From Oxalobacteraceae bacterium (lineage in GTDB: Bacteria > Pseudomonadota > Gammaproteobacteria > Burkholderiales > Burkholderiaceae_D), in assembly GCA_947448025.1 (NCBI GenBank), contig CANFLV010000002.1:1-64000 (forward strand): a stretch of DNA of 64,000 nt, read 5' to 3'. How positions within the stretch are numbered: position 1 is the first letter of the stretch; every line of letters begins with the position of its first letter. Both the position numbers and the translations under genes were made by a program. Of the stretch, positions 56,241-64,000 are shown piece after piece. Under the pieces are notes generated by a model that saw only the letters and a list, made by a program, of their open reading frames with translations, did not search any database and was not told the origin of the DNA.

Positions 56241-56981
56241 TTACGCCGGCACTGCCAGCGCGACCGACGCACCCTCAATGCCATGCCGCGCGAGTGCCTG
56301 CGCCACAAAGCCGCTGGCCTTCATCTCTTCAACATATTGGCGCAGGAATGCGCCCGCCATCTCCCCGCGACTACGCGGCATGCCCATGGCCTGCTGGATC
56401 ACCATGAAGCGCCCCGGCAGGAGTCGCAGACCGGGAATGCGCGCCGCATCTGCCTGCAATTGCTGCTTCACGCCCGCGGCGACTTCGAGCTGCTGCGCCA
56501 TGAAGGTATCGACGACGGCAGGTGAAGTCGGCGCCCGCACGATTTCGGCATGCCGCAGTTCGCGGTTCAGGTACAGATCGTAGGCGCTGCCTTTGCCGAC
56601 CGCCACCCGCTGGCCGGGTCGGTCGACTTCATCATTTGAGTGAATCGGCGAGTCCGACGGCACCAGATAGCTGCCTTCGATGAGGACATAGGCGGCAGTG
56701 AATGTGATGCCTTCGCCGCGCAGCGGATCGATCGCAAAAAAGCCGATGTCGGCCTCTTCCCGGGTCACCGCCTCGACGGATTTTCCGGCCGCGTCAAAGA
56801 CGATCAACTCGATCTCCACGCCCAGACGTTCAGCAAAACCGCGCGCCAGATCGATGGACACGCCGAAGGGCGCGCCCGTCACAGGGTCCTTGTTGGCGAG
56901 GATGGGATTACCCAGATTAATGGAGGCGCGCAGCTTGCCGGTCGGGGCAAAGGCGCTGATGATGGCGGGGTCAATTTTCAT
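56241..56981 (-). CDS. HisJ-type binding protein without signal peptide
   Basis: A 246-residue type 2 periplasmic-binding-protein fold (GKLRASINLGNPILANKDP, GVSIDLARGFAERLGVEIEL, EADIGFFAIDPLR). It starts MKIDPAIISAFAPT with no leader. The upstream in-frame extension contains no proper signal peptide either. It is tail-to-tail with gntR and divergent from the CoxG gene across operator C. It may be a cytoplasmic ligand-binding protein; no permease is beside it. Confidence 0.75.
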   Translation of the reverse strand: MKIDPAIISAFAPTGKLRASINLGNPILANKDPVTGAPFGVSIDLARGFAERLGVEIELIVFDAAGKSVEAVTREEADIGFFAIDPLRGEGITFTAAYVLIEGSYLVPSDSPIHSNDEVDRPGQRVAVGKGSAYDLYLNRELRHAEIVRAPTSPAVVDTFMAQQLEVAAGVKQQLQADAARIPGLRLLPGRFMVIQQAMGMPRSRGEMAGAFLRQYVEEMKASGFVAQALARHGIEGASVALAVPA

Positions 56982-57014
56982 GAAAGTGCTCTGCTTTAGG
57001 ATAGGGGATCTGGC

Positions 57015-57050
57015 TTGCTGCTGATCGTAGTACTGTAATACAATGTGACA
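57015..57050 (+). promoter_or_regulatory. Promoter/operator C of the CoxG gene
   Basis: -35 TTGCTG (57015-57020), 18-bp spacer, -10 TACAAT (57039-57044), with the dyad CTGTAATACAA (57033-57043) over the -10. It is almost identical to operator B (24 of 27 bp) and may also affect the divergent binding-protein gene. Confidence 0.65.
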
Positions 57051-57079
57051 CATTCTGAAAAAAGTCAAGAAAGCCACCC

Positions 57080-57679
57080 ATGGACATCGCCGGCGAACAG
57101 CTCATCTCCGTCCCACAAAGCCGCGTCTGGGACGCGCTCAACGATCCGCAAATTCTCAAGGCCTGCATTCCCGGCTGTGAGTCGATCCAGCTGGTCGCCG
57201 AAAATCAGTACAAGATTTTGATGACCGTCGCGGTCGGTCCGGTAAAGGCGAAATTCACGGGCGACCTTACTTTATCCGACATCGACGCGCCGAATTCATA
57301 TGCGCTCACGTTTGCCGGTAACGGCGGTGTCGCCGGATTTGGCAAGGGTGGCGCGCAGGTCTCACTGAGCCCTGAAGGCGCCGGCACCAAGCTGGTCTAC
57401 ACGGCCAGCGCACAGGTCGGCGGCAAGCTGGCGCAGGTCGGCTCGCGCTTGATCGACAGTGTCGCCAAGAAGATGGCGGAGGAGTTTTTCGGGCGTTTCA
57501 AGGCGATGCTGCCACCGGTCGAGGAGGCTGCGCAGCCGGCAACGGAAGCGCTCGCAGTGACTGAACCGGATGCGCTGGATGCCGGTACACCATCGGTGAG
57601 CGGATTCCAGTTCACGCCCTTGAAGATGATTTTGATCGTCCTTGCAGTGAGCCTGGGCGCTTACCTGCTGGCTTCCTGA
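57080..57679 (+). CDS. CoxG-like SRPBCC protein with C-terminal membrane anchor
   Basis: A 199-residue protein. The SRPBCC domain (GEQLISVPQSRVWDALNDPQ, LKACIPGCESIQ, about residues 1-145) has the CoxG pattern, followed by an acidic linker and one C-terminal membrane helix (MILIVLAVSLGAYLL). CoxG anchors CO dehydrogenase to the membrane; by analogy this one may tether the Mo hydroxylase to the respiratory chain. It is separated from the hydroxylase genes but shares their operator. Confidence 0.88.
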   Translation: MDIAGEQLISVPQSRVWDALNDPQILKACIPGCESIQLVAENQYKILMTVAVGPVKAKFTGDLTLSDIDAPNSYALTFAGNGGVAGFGKGGAQVSLSPEGAGTKLVYTASAQVGGKLAQVGSRLIDSVAKKMAEEFFGRFKAMLPPVEEAAQPATEALAVTEPDALDAGTPSVSGFQFTPLKMILIVLAVSLGAYLLAS

Positions 57680-57751
57680 GCCGCGCAGCGACAGCAAAAA
57701 TTGCACTGCCGGCCGCGTTGATAAGAATGCGATTTCAGGCACAATCTTGGC

Positions 57752-58174
57752 GTGAATGATTTTCGATTATTAGGGCAAGCCTCCCTTGCCGAGCTGATTT
57801 GCGCGCATGCCGCTGAATTTGATGACCGGCAGACGCTGGCCACCCTGTCGGTCAGCTATCTGCTCGACGAAGTCGCGCATGGCCGCGCCGTCATCGAGGC
57901 TGATGAACACGCCGTCGCCGTGGTGCGTCCGGAAGGCTGGCGTGCACGAAAGGGCAACGCTATCCTGTGGCTGATTTTTGTTGACCCGGAATGGCGGTGT
58001 GCAGGAAACGGATCTGACCTGGTCATGCGCATGAAAGTCACGCATGCGCGCAAGCTGGCGATGCACCTGTTATGCCACGGTGGCGGGCGGATGAAATTTT
58101 TTGAGCGCTGCGGCTTCCATGTCAAACAGGTCATCCCTGCTGGCATTGTAATGATGGCGCCTTGCCGGGGCTAG
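57752..58174 (+). CDS. GNAT-like hypothetical protein
   Basis: A 140-residue protein with a weak GNAT-like pattern: a central strand (ILWLIFVDPEWRCAGNGSDL) and a C-terminal MKFFERCGFHVKQ typical of the last GNAT segment. It starts at GTG with no good ribosome-binding site. Its stop overlaps the convergent LysR stop by 4 bp. Acetyltransferase activity is a guess. Confidence 0.5.
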   Translation: MNDFRLLGQASLAELICAHAAEFDDRQTLATLSVSYLLDEVAHGRAVIEADEHAVAVVRPEGWRARKGNAILWLIFVDPEWRCAGNGSDLVMRMKVTHARKLAMHLLCHGGGRMKFFERCGFHVKQVIPAGIVMMAPCRG

Positions 58175-59142
58175 CCGACTGTACCATTTCCCAAATCTAT
58201 TGCCGACGCCAACGGCCCGAGCAAATCGAACAGCCGCAGGCGTATCGAGCACAGCAGTTCGGCCAGTGCCAGCTCATTACTTGCCGACAGACGTTTCTCG
58301 GTGCGCACCATGTACAGCGTGCGGGTCAGCGGCGGATCGACGACGCGATGGGCCACCAGCGACGCGCTGCGCAACTCGGGAAGCGCCAGTCCGTAGGGCA
58401 GGATGCTGGCCACCGCATGATCGGCAATCAGCAGCTTCAAGGCTTGCGCTGACTGCACCTCGAAAGCGACCCGTGGTTTCACCTTCAGTGGTTCCGCCGC
58501 TGTGGCGATAATCTTGCGCATGCCATCGAGCCTGAGCAGCAGCGCAAGATCAGTCTTTAGTGCGTTCGCCAAGGGTATAGTCTCAACGATATCCCACGCA
58601 GTCTGCTGCGCCACGGTGTCAGGTGTCGGTGCGGTCACAAACAGCAGTTCCTCAACTAGCCAGGGCGTGCGGGTCAATCCTGCACTGTCAGGGATTTCGT
58701 GTGCCAGCAGCATGTCCAGCTCGCCGCGCTTGAGCGCATCGACCAGCACCTGGCTGGTTTCTTCGACCAGCCGCAGCGTCACGTTGGGCATCACGGAGTG
58801 GGCGCGAATGAGCAGGTCCGACGCCGCCAGATGCACGAGGCTGGGCGACATGCCCAGTGTGATCGTTTCGGTCTGAACCGGGCGGAAGGCACGCATCTCA
58901 CGCGTGGTCTGCGCTACCAGTTCGAGTATCTGCAAGGCGCGCAAGTGCAGCGCCTGTCCGGCAGCCGTGGCCGCGACACCCCGTGAATGTCGCTGCAGCA
59001 GCGGCGTCCCCAGTTCTTCTTCAAGCTGGCGCATCTGCGCGCCAAGCGCCGTTTGTGCAACGTGCAATTGCGCGGCCGCGCGCGTCATGCTGCCGAGTTC
59101 CACGATGCGGGCGAAGTACTGGAATTGCCTGAGCGATGGAAT
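58171..59142 (-). CDS. LysR family regulator with probable AUU start
   Basis: A LysR regulator of 323 residues with a helix-turn-helix at SLRQFQYFARIVELGSMTRA and QTALGAQMRQLEEELGTPL and a full effector domain. No ATG, GTG or TTG lies near the family N-terminus. An ATT codon at 59142 is preceded by AGGAG 6 nt upstream and gives the start (M)PSLRQFQYF. The nearest conventional alternative, a TTG about 27 codons upstream, has no ribosome-binding site. It is divergent from the ferredoxin/Rieske operon, its probable target. Confidence 0.82.
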   Translation of the reverse strand: MPSLRQFQYFARIVELGSMTRAAAQLHVAQTALGAQMRQLEEELGTPLLQRHSRGVAATAAGQALHLRALQILELVAQTTREMRAFRPVQTETITLGMSPSLVHLAASDLLIRAHSVMPNVTLRLVEETSQVLVDALKRGELDMLLAHEIPDSAGLTRTPWLVEELLFVTAPTPDTVAQQTAWDIVETIPLANALKTDLALLLRLDGMRKIIATAAEPLKVKPRVAFEVQSAQALKLLIADHAVASILPYGLALPELRSASLVAHRVVDPPLTRTLYMVRTEKRLSASNELALAELLCSIRLRLFDLLGPLASAIDLGNGTVG

Positions 59143-59227
59143 ATGACTCTCCTGAGGGTGTTCGATGATTGACGCCGGGTCGGCTCGACTGCCGCTTCGT
59201 GATTCTTGTCGCGCGACGACCAAACAA

Positions 59228-59291
59228 AAGCATTGGTCTGTGCAAAGCAAATGCTTCTGGTGACAAAAAACCCTAGCGGATATTATCACCA
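59228..59291. promoter_or_regulatory. LysR operator candidate
   Basis: AAGCATT (59228-59234) and AATGCTT (59250-59256) form a dyad with a 15-bp spacer, and AAGCA-AA-TGCTT (59245-59256) a smaller one. TGGTGA / TCACCA (59258-59263, 59286-59291) lie next to them. All are between the divergent LysR and ferredoxin genes. Confidence 0.4.
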
Positions 59292-59344
59292 CGCGCTACC
59301 TGCTACCTGACGCATATTGCGCCGAAATTTCCTTGAGTATTCCC

Positions 59345-59620
59345 ATGACCCAGCAAACATTCCTCGTCGAAGCGCGCCGCAGCGGCAAGACCATCGTCGT
59401 GCAGCACGATCAGTCCGTCGCCGAGGCACTGATCTGCGCGGACATCGACGTGCGCCTTTCTTGCGAAAGCGGAATTTGCGGTACCTGCCTGACCAATGTG
59501 ATCGACGGCCTGCCAGATCACCGGGACAGCTATCTGAGCGACGACGAGAAAGCCGCCAACAAGGAAATGACACCGTGCTGCTCGCGCTCGCACAGTGAAA
59601 AGCTGGTCCTCGATATTTAA
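59345..59620 (+). CDS. Stand-alone 2Fe-2S ferredoxin (VanB C-terminal-domain type)
   Basis: A 91-residue plant-type ferredoxin with C40-x4-C45-x2-C48 and C78. Its sequence pattern (VEARRSGKTIVV, RLSCESGICGTCLTNVIDG, DHRDSYLSDDEKA) is that of the C-terminal ferredoxin domain of phthalate-dioxygenase-reductase/VanB proteins. The FMN and NAD domains are absent, and no reductase gene follows. It probably donates electrons to the Rieske oxygenase 28 bp downstream. Confidence 0.85.
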   Translation: MTQQTFLVEARRSGKTIVVQHDQSVAEALICADIDVRLSCESGICGTCLTNVIDGLPDHRDSYLSDDEKAANKEMTPCCSRSHSEKLVLDI

Positions 59621-59648
59621 CAATAACCATCCTACTTGGAGTAACGCC

Positions 59649-60680
59649 ATGTTCGTCCGCAACGCCTGGTATGTCGCCGCGACCCAGAACGAAGTCGTCG
59701 ACCAACTGCTGGCGCGTACCATTCTCAACGAGCCTATCGTATTGTTCAAAAATGGCCAGGGCGAGATCTGCGCGCTTGAGGACCGCTGCTGCCATCGCGG
59801 CGCGCCGCTCTCGCTCGGCAATGCGACCGAAACGGGAATTCGCTGTGGCTACCATGGCATGGAGTTCAACCGTGAAGGCGCCTGCGTGGCAATTCCCGGC
59901 CAGACGACGATTCCGAAACGCGCCAAGGTGAAATCGTATCCGGTCGTTAGTCAAGGCGACTACATCTGGATCTGGATGGGCCCGGCCGAGCTGGCCGATC
60001 CTGCCGCGATCGTCAATTATCCGCCCGACGATCATGTCAATTGGCCACGCGCACACGACATGCTGTATCTGAAGGCCAGTTACGTGATGGTGCTCGAAAA
60101 CCTGATGGACCTGTCGCATCTGTCCTACCTGCACAAGAACAGCATCGGCAGCTCCGAAGACGACAGCGCGAACGCGAAGATGGATGTGCAGCGCACACCC
60201 GGCGGCATGAAGTTCTTGCGCGTGATGCGCAATGCCGACGCGCCAGCCAACTGGCTCAAGCGCTACCCGACCGGCAAAAAAATCGATCGATGGGCGGATT
60301 TCGAATATGTCGCGCCGAGCACCGTGCTGCAATTCAGCGGTGGCGTCAACGCCGGAGAATATGATGCCGGCGTGCGCAGCGGCGGACATCTGATCCGTAC
60401 GCTGCATACCGTGACGCCGGAAACGGAAAAGTCATGCTTTTATTTTTTCAACAAGGCCGACGGCTATGCCAAATTTGAAGACCCGGGCAAGCCGCGCACC
60501 TGGGCCTCGACGACCGATGTGTTCAAGGAAGACGCCTTCATGCTCGAACAGCAGCAGCTGCGTCTGGAGAACTTTGATACCAGCCAGCTCCTGGACATCA
60601 ACACTGATGTCGCCCGCGTGCAGATGATACGCGCGCTCAAGGAGCGACTGCGGCAGGAACAGGAATCACTTCAAGCCTGA
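59649..60680 (+). CDS. Rieske non-haem iron oxygenase (VanA-like)
   Basis: A 343-residue oxygenase. The Rieske 2Fe-2S site is C47-x-H49 and C66-x2-H69 (CCHRGAPL, RCGYHGM); the mononuclear iron site is D154, H157 and H162 (MDLSHLSYLH). Size and pattern match vanillate O-demethylase oxygenase and related aryl-ether or aryl-carboxylate oxygenases. GGAG lies 8 nt before the ATG. The partner ferredoxin is upstream; the reductase is missing. Confidence 0.87.
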   Translation: MFVRNAWYVAATQNEVVDQLLARTILNEPIVLFKNGQGEICALEDRCCHRGAPLSLGNATETGIRCGYHGMEFNREGACVAIPGQTTIPKRAKVKSYPVVSQGDYIWIWMGPAELADPAAIVNYPPDDHVNWPRAHDMLYLKASYVMVLENLMDLSHLSYLHKNSIGSSEDDSANAKMDVQRTPGGMKFLRVMRNADAPANWLKRYPTGKKIDRWADFEYVAPSTVLQFSGGVNAGEYDAGVRSGGHLIRTLHTVTPETEKSCFYFFNKADGYAKFEDPGKPRTWASTTDVFKEDAFMLEQQQLRLENFDTSQLLDINTDVARVQMIRALKERLRQEQESLQA

Positions 60681-60744
60681 GGTCGGAAGAATAGTAGAAC
60701 AATCGCGACACAGCGATGAATGAGGGATCAAAGGAGACAGTGTC

Positions 60745-61506
60745 ATGAGTAATACAGGCAGATTGGCAGGCAAGGTAGCCATCATCACCGGCGCGGCGCA
60801 AGGTATCGGCGCCGAATATGCGCGCGCATTGTCGGCAGCGGGCGCGGCCGTGATCGTCGCTGACGTCGCCGACGCGAGTCCGGTCGCGGCGGCCATCCGG
60901 GATCATGGCGGCAAGGCGCTCGCAGTGTACTGTGACGTGACCGATGCCGCATCCGTCAAGGCCATGGTCGCCGCGGCGCTGGAACACTTTGGCCGGGTCG
61001 ATATCCTGGTCAATAACGCCGCGCTATTCGGCACGGTCAAACGCAAGCCCTTCGAGGACATCGAATCGGCCGAGTGGGACCGGATGATGGCGGTCAATGT
61101 GCGCGGCGCGTTTGAATGCGCCAAGGCCGTCAGCCCCGTCATGCGCAGTCAGCAGTACGGCAAGATCGTCAACATCGCCTCCGGCACCGTGTTCAAGGGA
61201 CAGACGAATCTGCTGCACTACGTGACCTCGAAAGGCGCGATCGTGGCGATGTCGCGCAGCCTGGCGCGCGAACTTGGCGAGGATGGCATACGCGTCAATA
61301 CGCTCGCGCCGGGTCTGGTCATGAGCGAAAACGTCAAGGCGAACTGGGCGCCGGGCCAGGTGCAGGGTACGGTCAATTCGCGTGCCATCAAGCGCGAGAT
61401 CACGCCGGAAGATTTGTGCGGAACCCTGATCTACCTTTGCTCACCTGAAAGCGATTTCGTCACTGGCCAGGTCGTCGTGGTCGATGGCGGCGCTGTGATG
61501 CATTAA
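60745..61506 (+). CDS. Short-chain dehydrogenase/reductase
   Basis: A 253-residue classical SDR with the NAD(P) motif TGAAQGIGAEYARAL (about 15), NNAA, and the catalytic Ser-Tyr-Lys in NIASGTVFK and HYVTSKGA. It may oxidise a ring cis-diol or alcohol made by the Rieske enzyme. AAAGGAGA precedes the ATG. Confidence 0.88.
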   Translation: MSNTGRLAGKVAIITGAAQGIGAEYARALSAAGAAVIVADVADASPVAAAIRDHGGKALAVYCDVTDAASVKAMVAAALEHFGRVDILVNNAALFGTVKRKPFEDIESAEWDRMMAVNVRGAFECAKAVSPVMRSQQYGKIVNIASGTVFKGQTNLLHYVTSKGAIVAMSRSLARELGEDGIRVNTLAPGLVMSENVKANWAPGQVQGTVNSRAIKREITPEDLCGTLIYLCSPESDFVTGQVVVVDGGAVMH

Positions 61507-61562
61507 GCCTTTTCCATCCAGCCGAATAAATTCATCCGCATCGTCCGTATAAGAGAAGAAAC

Positions 61563-62612
61563 GTGAATAAATTACTGCAAAAATTCTGCTTCACCGCGCT
61601 GCTGGCCGGCGCCAGTCTGAGTGTCGTCACTGCTGCATTTGCCCAGTCAAAAAACGTCGTCGAGGTCGCCTCGCTGCAGGGCGAAACGCGGCAGCAGACG
61701 CTGATTGATGGCGCCAAGAAGGAGGGTGAATTGATGATTTACCTGGCCCATCCCAGCGTACCGGTCATCGCTGCGGCCTTCACGAAAAAATACGGCATCA
61801 AGGTGAACGTATGGCGCGCCGGTTCGGAAGCCGTACTGCAAAGGGTCGTCACGGAAGCGCGCGGCGGACGCAATGAAGTCGACCTGGCGGAAAACAATGC
61901 GCCGGAAATGGAAGCGCTGCGCCGCGAAAAACTGCTGCAGGAAGTGCGCTCGCCCTATACCAGTAACCTGCTCGCGCTGGCCGTTCCGGCACACCGGGAA
62001 TGGATCGGTATTTCGATCGACATGTTCACGGCCGGCTACAACACACAAAAGGTCAAGAAGGAAGACCTGCCCAAGACCTGGGCCGAATTGCTCGATCCGA
62101 AATGGAAGGGCATGCTCGGCGTGGAAGCGGAAGACCATACCTGGTTCGCCTATGTCCTGAATGACCTTGGTGAAGAAAAAGGCATACGGCTGTTCAAGGA
62201 TATCGTCGCCACCAACGGCATGTCAGTGCGTAAGGGGCATTCATTGATGGGCAACATGGTCTCGTCCGGCGAAATTCCGCTGGCCTTGAGTCTGTATAGC
62301 TGGGGCGCGGATCAGATCAAGGAAAAAGGCGGGCCGATTGAGCGTTTTCAGATCGGTGAGCCGATCGGTCATTTTCAGGGACTGGGCATGTTGAAGAAGG
62401 CGCCGCATCCACATGCAGCGGTACTGTTCTTCGACTTCATGCTCAACGAGGGTCAGGAAATCATGGCCAAGCATCATGCCATAGCGACCAGCAATGCCTA
62501 TGATCAGGCCAAGAAAAAATCGATCCGCTTCATCGACCCGGTGCAGGCCATCGACCTGAATGAAAAGCGCTCGGCGGTGTACCAGGATATCTTCGTCAAA
62601 CGGACGAAGTAA
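61563..62612 (+). CDS. Extracellular solute-binding protein, family 1 (AfuA-like)
   Basis: A 349-residue exported binding protein with a signal peptide ending AAFAQSK (about residue 27). The fold is that of ferric-iron/polyamine-type receptors (EGELMIYLAHPSVPVIAAAF, WRAGSEAVLQRVVTE). The family also includes receptors for aromatic and phosphonate ligands. It starts at GTG with an AAGAGAAG site. No permease or ATPase is adjacent in the window; they may lie past its end. Confidence 0.82.
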   Translation: MNKLLQKFCFTALLAGASLSVVTAAFAQSKNVVEVASLQGETRQQTLIDGAKKEGELMIYLAHPSVPVIAAAFTKKYGIKVNVWRAGSEAVLQRVVTEARGGRNEVDLAENNAPEMEALRREKLLQEVRSPYTSNLLALAVPAHREWIGISIDMFTAGYNTQKVKKEDLPKTWAELLDPKWKGMLGVEAEDHTWFAYVLNDLGEEKGIRLFKDIVATNGMSVRKGHSLMGNMVSSGEIPLALSLYSWGADQIKEKGGPIERFQIGEPIGHFQGLGMLKKAPHPHAAVLFFDFMLNEGQEIMAKHHAIATSNAYDQAKKKSIRFIDPVQAIDLNEKRSAVYQDIFVKRTK

Positions 62613-62693
62613 TCGTGGGACTTGTCGGACGAAATCCGGCGACTTCGCCGGTCGTCGTCCAGCATCCTCAATAATCATCAACGAGACTGCACC

Positions 62694-64000
62694 ATGCAAA
62701 GCGCGCCACCCATCAAGCTCGACCTGCTAATCAATCTGCAGACCGAAGCGGCCGAACATTATTTTGAAGTGCGCGATCCAGGCAAATTCGCCGAGGTCGT
62801 GGCGCTGGTGGCCACTGCCACGGCGCGCGATGTTGATGCGGCAGTCAAGGGCGCCTATCAGGCCTCGCTGATCTGGCGCGAAGTACCGGTGGCCGAGCGT
62901 GGTCGGCGTCTGCTTGAAGCCGCCGAAGCGATGAAGGCGATCGCCGGCGAACTGGGCATTACGCTGGCGCGCGAGCAGGGTATGCTGCTGGCCGAGACCA
63001 AACGCGATGTCGCCAATGGCGTGCAGGCGATCCGCGAAGCCGTCGCCATCAGTGCCGCGTTTCTGGAAGCGGACATTCACGAAGACGGCGAGTCCCTGAT
63101 CCGCATCGAAAAGGCGCCGATCGGTGTGATCGCGGCCATCATTCCCTGGAATGCGCCGATGGGACTGGCCATGGGCAAGGTCGGGCCGGCTCTGGTGTGC
63201 GGCAATGCACTGGTGGTCAAGCCATCGCCATTTGCACCGGTCGCGCTGACGCAGGCGCTGCAGCTGCTGGCGGGATTTTTTCCGCCGGGGCTGATCAATG
63301 TCATCAACGGCGACGGCGAAGCGGGCCCGGCGCTGAGCCGTCATGCGCTGGTGGGCAAGGTTTCTTTCACCGGCAGTATCGCCACGGGCAGGGCGGTCAT
63401 GGCTGCGGCGGCCGGCACCGTCAAGAACATCGCGCTGGAATTGGGCGGCAATGATCCCGCCATCCTCCTTGACGATGCCAATCCCGATGAAGTCGTGCCG
63501 GAACTCGTGAAGCGGATATTCCCGCGTTCGGGTCAGGTCTGCTACGCGGTCAAGCGCATCTATGTGCCGCAAGCGCTGCATGACCGCTTTTACGATAGCC
63601 TCTGCGCCACGGTCGATCAGTTTCAGGTCGGTTACGGGCTCGATGCGCGCTCGACCCTGTCGCCGGTCAATAACCAGCATCAGTTCAATTATCTCCAGGG
63701 CTTGATCGAGCGCACCCGCGCTGCCGGCGGTGATGTGCGTGAGTTAGGTAGTAAGGTCGATGCCGATACCTGGCGCGATGGTTACTATCTGCGCCCGGCC
63801 GTGATCAGCCGCATTGCGCCGAATGCCGAAGTGGTCGTGGCCGAACAGTTTGGTCCAGTCATTCCGTTGATCCCCTACCGCACCGAAGAAGAGGCGCTGC
63901 AGATGGCCAATGGCACCGAACACGGATTGGCGTCATCGGTCTGGACTGGCGATTTCGAGCGTGGCTTGCAGCTGGCCAAACGCATCCAGGCCGGCGTCAC
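62694..64000 (+). CDS. Aldehyde dehydrogenase, 3' end outside window
   Basis: The frame is open from ATG 62694 to the window edge (435 codons). It is a NAD(P)-dependent ALDH with PIGVIAAIIPWNAPMGLAMG, catalytic Glu in LELGGND (E249), catalytic Cys in SGQVCYAVKR (C283) and EQFGPVIPLI. It is about 40-60 residues short of a full-length member. It likely oxidises an aldehyde released by the upstream SDR/Rieske steps. Confidence 0.88.
   Translation, partial: MQSAPPIKLDLLINLQTEAAEHYFEVRDPGKFAEVVALVATATARDVDAAVKGAYQASLIWREVPVAERGRRLLEAAEAMKAIAGELGITLAREQGMLLAETKRDVANGVQAIREAVAISAAFLEADIHEDGESLIRIEKAPIGVIAAIIPWNAPMGLAMGKVGPALVCGNALVVKPSPFAPVALTQALQLLAGFFPPGLINVINGDGEAGPALSRHALVGKVSFTGSIATGRAVMAAAAGTVKNIALELGGNDPAILLDDANPDEVVPELVKRIFPRSGQVCYAVKRIYVPQALHDRFYDSLCATVDQFQVGYGLDARSTLSPVNNQHQFNYLQGLIERTRAAGGDVRELGSKVDADTWRDGYYLRPAVISRIAPNAEVVVAEQFGPVIPLIPYRTEEEALQMANGTEHGLASSVWTGDFERGLQLAKRIQAGV

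Noticed and set aside
60692-60702. TAGTAGAACAA as a fourth GntR operator before the SDR gene
   Set aside because: It fits TNGT-NNN-ACNA but lacks the TGT.NTACAAT core and the surrounding conservation of the other three sites, and it is not at a visible promoter.

Overview
The window reads as chromosome of a betaproteobacterium, most likely Burkholderiales/Oxalobacteraceae (Herminiimonas- or Janthinobacterium-like). This is inferred from gene content and order: a ZapB-like gene and zapA followed by 6S RNA, an aceE-aceF-lpdA operon whose E3 carries its own lipoyl domain, a DUF2486-like gene overlapping holC, and a TIGR03623/AddB-like nuclease next to an AddA-like helicase. No rRNA, tRNA, CRISPR array, prophage or transposase gene was seen. 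Base composition looks even throughout. Layout, 1-29 kb: the start of trxA; an AddAB-type recombination nuclease pair; a secreted M20 carboxypeptidase and a secreted DUF3857/transglutaminase protein; zapB-like/zapA/6S RNA; EVE and TauE/SafE proteins; lgt coupled to a MatB-type malonyl-CoA synthetase; ilvD; an orphan ArsR; a cytochrome c; livK, an Lrp regulator and dadA (amino-acid uptake and catabolism); a folD-prlC-glutaredoxin-holC-DUF2486 operon; a LysR/D-tartrate dehydratase pair; and two inverted-repeat elements. Layout, 29-44 kb: the pyruvate dehydrogenase operon; a Fic protein with a wHTH-like tail behind an array of ACGG boxes; an MFS transporter; an S9-fold protein that has lost the catalytic Ser and His; a class II deacetylase beside a Pat-like lysine acetyltransferase; and rimJ. 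Layout, 44.5-64 kb: an accessory catabolic region. A NitT/TauT-type ABC transporter, an alpha/beta hydrolase, UbiX and a leaderless solute-binding protein are followed by a three-subunit molybdenum hydroxylase (large, 2Fe-2S and FAD subunits), a UbiD decarboxylase and a GntR/FCD regulator. A second leaderless binding protein and a CoxG protein lie beyond. Three promoters in this block share a TGT-NNN-ACAA operator, two of them identical at 24 of 27 positions, which suggests one GntR regulon. A second block follows under a divergent LysR regulator that probably starts at AUU: a stand-alone 2Fe-2S ferredoxin, a VanA-like Rieske oxygenase, an SDR, a periplasmic binding protein and an aldehyde dehydrogenase running off the end. 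Together these suggest import of a (hetero)aromatic carboxylate, Mo-dependent hydroxylation, prenyl-FMN decarboxylation, Rieske oxygenation or demethylation, and oxidation of alcohol and aldehyde intermediates. The substrate cannot be named from sequence, and no ring-cleavage dioxygenase lies in the window.
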